Below, piece by piece: positions 40,376 to 41,819 of a stretch of 41,819 bases of DNA. The position numbers were made by a program, and so were the translations under genes. This DNA is from Burkholderia sp. Ac-20365 (lineage in GTDB: Bacteria; Pseudomonadota; Gammaproteobacteria; Burkholderiales; Burkholderiaceae). The stretch covers positions 1 through 41,819 of the forward strand of contig NZ_JAAGPI010000061.1 of assembly GCF_017104715.1 (NCBI RefSeq), given 5' to 3'. Position 1 is the stretch's first letter. The number at the start of each line of letters is the position of its first letter. The notes beneath the pieces were generated by a model, which saw nothing but the letters and a program-made list of their open reading frames with translations, was not told the origin of the DNA and did not search any database.

Positions 40376-40404
40376 TTTACGCACCGATTGTTTTTGCGTA
40401 ATAT
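40376..40404 (+). promoter_or_regulatory. Sigma-70 promoter candidate for scpB
   Basis: TTTACG (40376-40381), 17-bp spacer, TAATAT (40399-40404). The start site would lie near 40411, giving a leader of nearly 190 nt before the ATG. Confidence 0.5.
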
Positions 40405-40597
40405 GGCAGCCAGTCACGCGGTTCCCTCGCGGAATTTCGCTGCTCCGTCGTCCGGCTGGGTTTGGCTCGATGCCTTTTTCGCCTCCCCCCGGTGCGTGCT
40501 CCCATCAATATGACCGATCAGAATCGGGCGAGCGCGTCTTCAGTTCCACATCGTCTGTTTGATCCGGTTCTTTGACCACAGGGTCTGACCTAGCTGC

Positions 40598-41650
40598 ATG
40601 AATACCCAAGAGGCGAAGATCGTCCTCGAGACTGCCTTGATCTGCGCGCAGGAGCCGTTAAAGCTCGGTGATTTGCGTAAGCTATTTGCCGACGGCGTGT
40701 CGGCGGATACGGTCCGCACGTTGCTTGAAGACCTGAAGCAGGATTGGTCCGGACGCGGTGTCGAACTCGTCGGACTGGCGTCCGGCTGGCGTTTCCAGAG
40801 CAAGCCCGCGATGCGCACGTATCTCGACCGCCTGCATCCCGAGAAACCGCCGAAGTATTCGCGCGCGGTGCTCGAGACGCTCGCGATCATTGCGTACCGG
40901 CAGCCCGTGACGCGTGGCGATATCGAAGAAATCCGCGGCGTGACCGTGAACACGCAGGTCGTCAAGCAGCTCGAAGACCGCGGCTGGATCGAAGTGATTG
41001 GCCATCGCGATGTGCCGGGCCGCCCGGCGCTGTACGCGACCACACGTTCTTTCCTCGACGACCTCGGCCTGAAGTCGCTCGAAGAGTTGCCGCCGCTCGC
41101 CGATCCGTCGGCGCAGTCGAACATCGATCTGCTTGCGCAGCATGCAATCGAGTTCACGGAAGCCGAAGCGGTTGAGGGTGAGACGATTGCACCGGAAAGC
41201 GCCGAAAACGCTGCCGATGGCATGACGCATGCTCTTCCCGAAGGCGAGGAAGCGCCGCAAGCCGCACACGTTGCAGACGCAACGCCAGTGCAGCCGCAGG
41301 AAGCCGCGGCGCAGGAAGGCGACGCGCAGGCTTCATCGCCCGCATCTGTTTCCGATGACGCCGAAGCCGGCGTCGAGCGTACGGATGTGTTGGCGCATAC
41401 CGAACATCGCGTTGCCGACGAGGCAGCGCAAGAAACAGAAACGGCTCAAGAAGCTGCTTCAGACGCGCAACCGGAAGAAGAAAACGAGGGTGCGCGCGAA
41501 AACCATAACGAGACCGGGGACGCGGATCGCGCCAACCTGGCCGGAACAGACCAGAGTCACGCGGCGCACGACGATCATCCCGATCGCCGCGACGCCGCTC
41601 AGGACGCGGGCGAATTCTCCGACGACGAAGCCGAGTCGCGCAGCGCCTGA
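40598..41650 (+). CDS. scpB: Segregation and condensation protein ScpB
   Basis: 350 residues; usual ScpB is about 190-220. Residues 1-185 are the two winged helices: AKIVLETALICAQEPLKLGDLRKLF; GVELVGLASGWRFQSKP; and the conserved PKYSRAVLETLAIIAYRQPVTRGDIEEIRGVTVNTQVVKQLEDRGWIEVIGHRDVPGRPALYATT. Residues 190-350 are an acidic, Ala/Glu/Asp-rich disordered tail, long but typical for Burkholderia-group ScpB. With ScpA it bridges the SMC dimer for chromosome compaction. Followed by rluB, as is usual in beta-proteobacteria. Confidence 0.96.
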   Translation: MNTQEAKIVLETALICAQEPLKLGDLRKLFADGVSADTVRTLLEDLKQDWSGRGVELVGLASGWRFQSKPAMRTYLDRLHPEKPPKYSRAVLETLAIIAYRQPVTRGDIEEIRGVTVNTQVVKQLEDRGWIEVIGHRDVPGRPALYATTRSFLDDLGLKSLEELPPLADPSAQSNIDLLAQHAIEFTEAEAVEGETIAPESAENAADGMTHALPEGEEAPQAAHVADATPVQPQEAAAQEGDAQASSPASVSDDAEAGVERTDVLAHTEHRVADEAAQETETAQEAASDAQPEEENEGARENHNETGDADRANLAGTDQSHAAHDDHPDRRDAAQDAGEFSDDEAESRSA

Positions 41651-41668
41651 CGTAACCGTACTTTTTGA

Positions 41669-41687
41669 CGCGCCCGCAACGGGCGCG
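41669..41687. other. Hairpin between scpB and rluB
   Basis: CGCGCCCG (41669-41676), loop CAA, CGGGCGCG (41680-41687), 8 bp, without T-run. Could stabilise or weakly attenuate the scpB-rluB mRNA. Confidence 0.4.
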
Positions 41688-41710
41688 CGACCTGACATTT
41701 TGAGGTTGTT

Positions 41711-41819
41711 TTGACAGACATCCACGACACCGATTCGTCCGAATCCGAGCGCGCCGTCGCTGCTGCGCGCCCCGACGAAACGCGCACCGCGCAAGGGCCC
41801 GACGCCGAAGGCGACGAGC
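41711..41819 (+). CDS. rluB: N-terminus of 23S rRNA pseudouridine synthase RluB, cut by the window edge
   Basis: Start codon TTG at 41711 with GAGG six bases upstream. Only 36 codons are visible (TDIHDTDSSESERAVAAARPDETRTAQGP), a charged low-complexity head as found in Burkholderia-group RluB before the S4 domain. The call rests mainly on synteny: rluB directly follows scpB in this group. The catalytic domain is outside the window. Confidence 0.6.
   Translation, partial: MTDIHDTDSSESERAVAAARPDETRTAQGPDAEGDE

Larger units (their letters stand above)
40281..40597. other. Leader and promoter region of scpB
   Basis: Contains the hairpin after the aminotransferase gene (40293-40326) and the scpB promoter candidate (40376-40404), leaving a leader of nearly 190 nt with no clear gene. 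Confidence 0.4.

Noticed and set aside
40403..40513. 36-codon ORF starting at the scpB promoter -10
   Set aside because: Its ATG overlaps the predicted -10 box, so it would not be transcribed; no ribosome site.
1..41819. CRISPR arrays, tRNA, rRNA, prophage or integron
   Set aside because: No regularly spaced repeats, cloverleaf arms or integrase genes seen.

Overview
The window is high-GC (low to mid 60s % by eye) Gram-negative DNA. Its gene content and spacing fit a beta-proteobacterium of the Burkholderia/Paraburkholderia group: a recC-recB-recD operon, scpB followed by rluB, a DUF4096-type stand-alone transposase-like gene, and the characteristic intergenic repeat built around a CTTTCTTTGC/GCAAAGAAAG palindrome. 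It reads as ordinary chromosomal backbone with many small lineage-specific genes. I see no prophage, integron, CRISPR array, tRNA or rRNA.

Layout. 1-3.1 kb: the N-terminus of an RND efflux adaptor, an IclR regulator, a strong intergenic small-RNA candidate, a small membrane protein and a PRC-barrel protein. 3.3-6.7 kb: an unknown protein, a CHAD protein, a Lys/Ala-rich protein with a ribbon-helix-helix-like C-terminus, and two tandem paralogous small proteins. 6.7-10.6 kb: crcB/fluC behind a fluoride riboswitch, an ammonium transporter with a sigma-54 promoter and a distal NtrC-type site, and a divergent orphan CHASE3-type histidine kinase. 10.6-13.7 kb: a small membrane protein, a DJ-1/PfpI protein, a lipoprotein, and an Rrf2 regulator next to an NAD(P)-binding oxidoreductase, with the same 19-bp operator in front of both. 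13.8-20.6 kb: a large MscS-type channel, a cysteine-dioxygenase-like enzyme divergent from an Lrp/AsnC regulator, and a FUSC-family membrane protein. 20.8-29.9 kb: recC-recB-recD, translationally coupled by ATGA overlaps. 29.9-30.55 kb: a long diverged inverted repeat. 30.6-38 kb: a membrane protein, arfB, an EAL phosphodiesterase, an ABM monooxygenase, several small proteins, a YdcF-like protein and a stand-alone IS5-type N-terminal domain. 38-41.8 kb: LysR regulator, PLP aminotransferase, scpB and the start of rluB.

How genes work together. RecBCD is the double-strand-break repair machine. ScpB is part of the SMC condensin. The ammonium transporter and its control sites form a nitrogen-limitation module. 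The fluoride riboswitch plus crcB form a fluoride-export module. The Rrf2/oxidoreductase pair looks like a self-contained stress regulon defined by two matching operators. The most novel-looking items are the structured intergenic RNA at about 1.77-1.93 kb, the leader-ORF-plus-hairpin arrangement before the efflux gene, the paired 19-bp Rrf2 operators, the 656-bp inverted repeat, the Lys/Ala-tailed RHH protein with its own inverted repeat, and the two tandem small paralogs. All of this comes from reading the sequence; no database search was possible.
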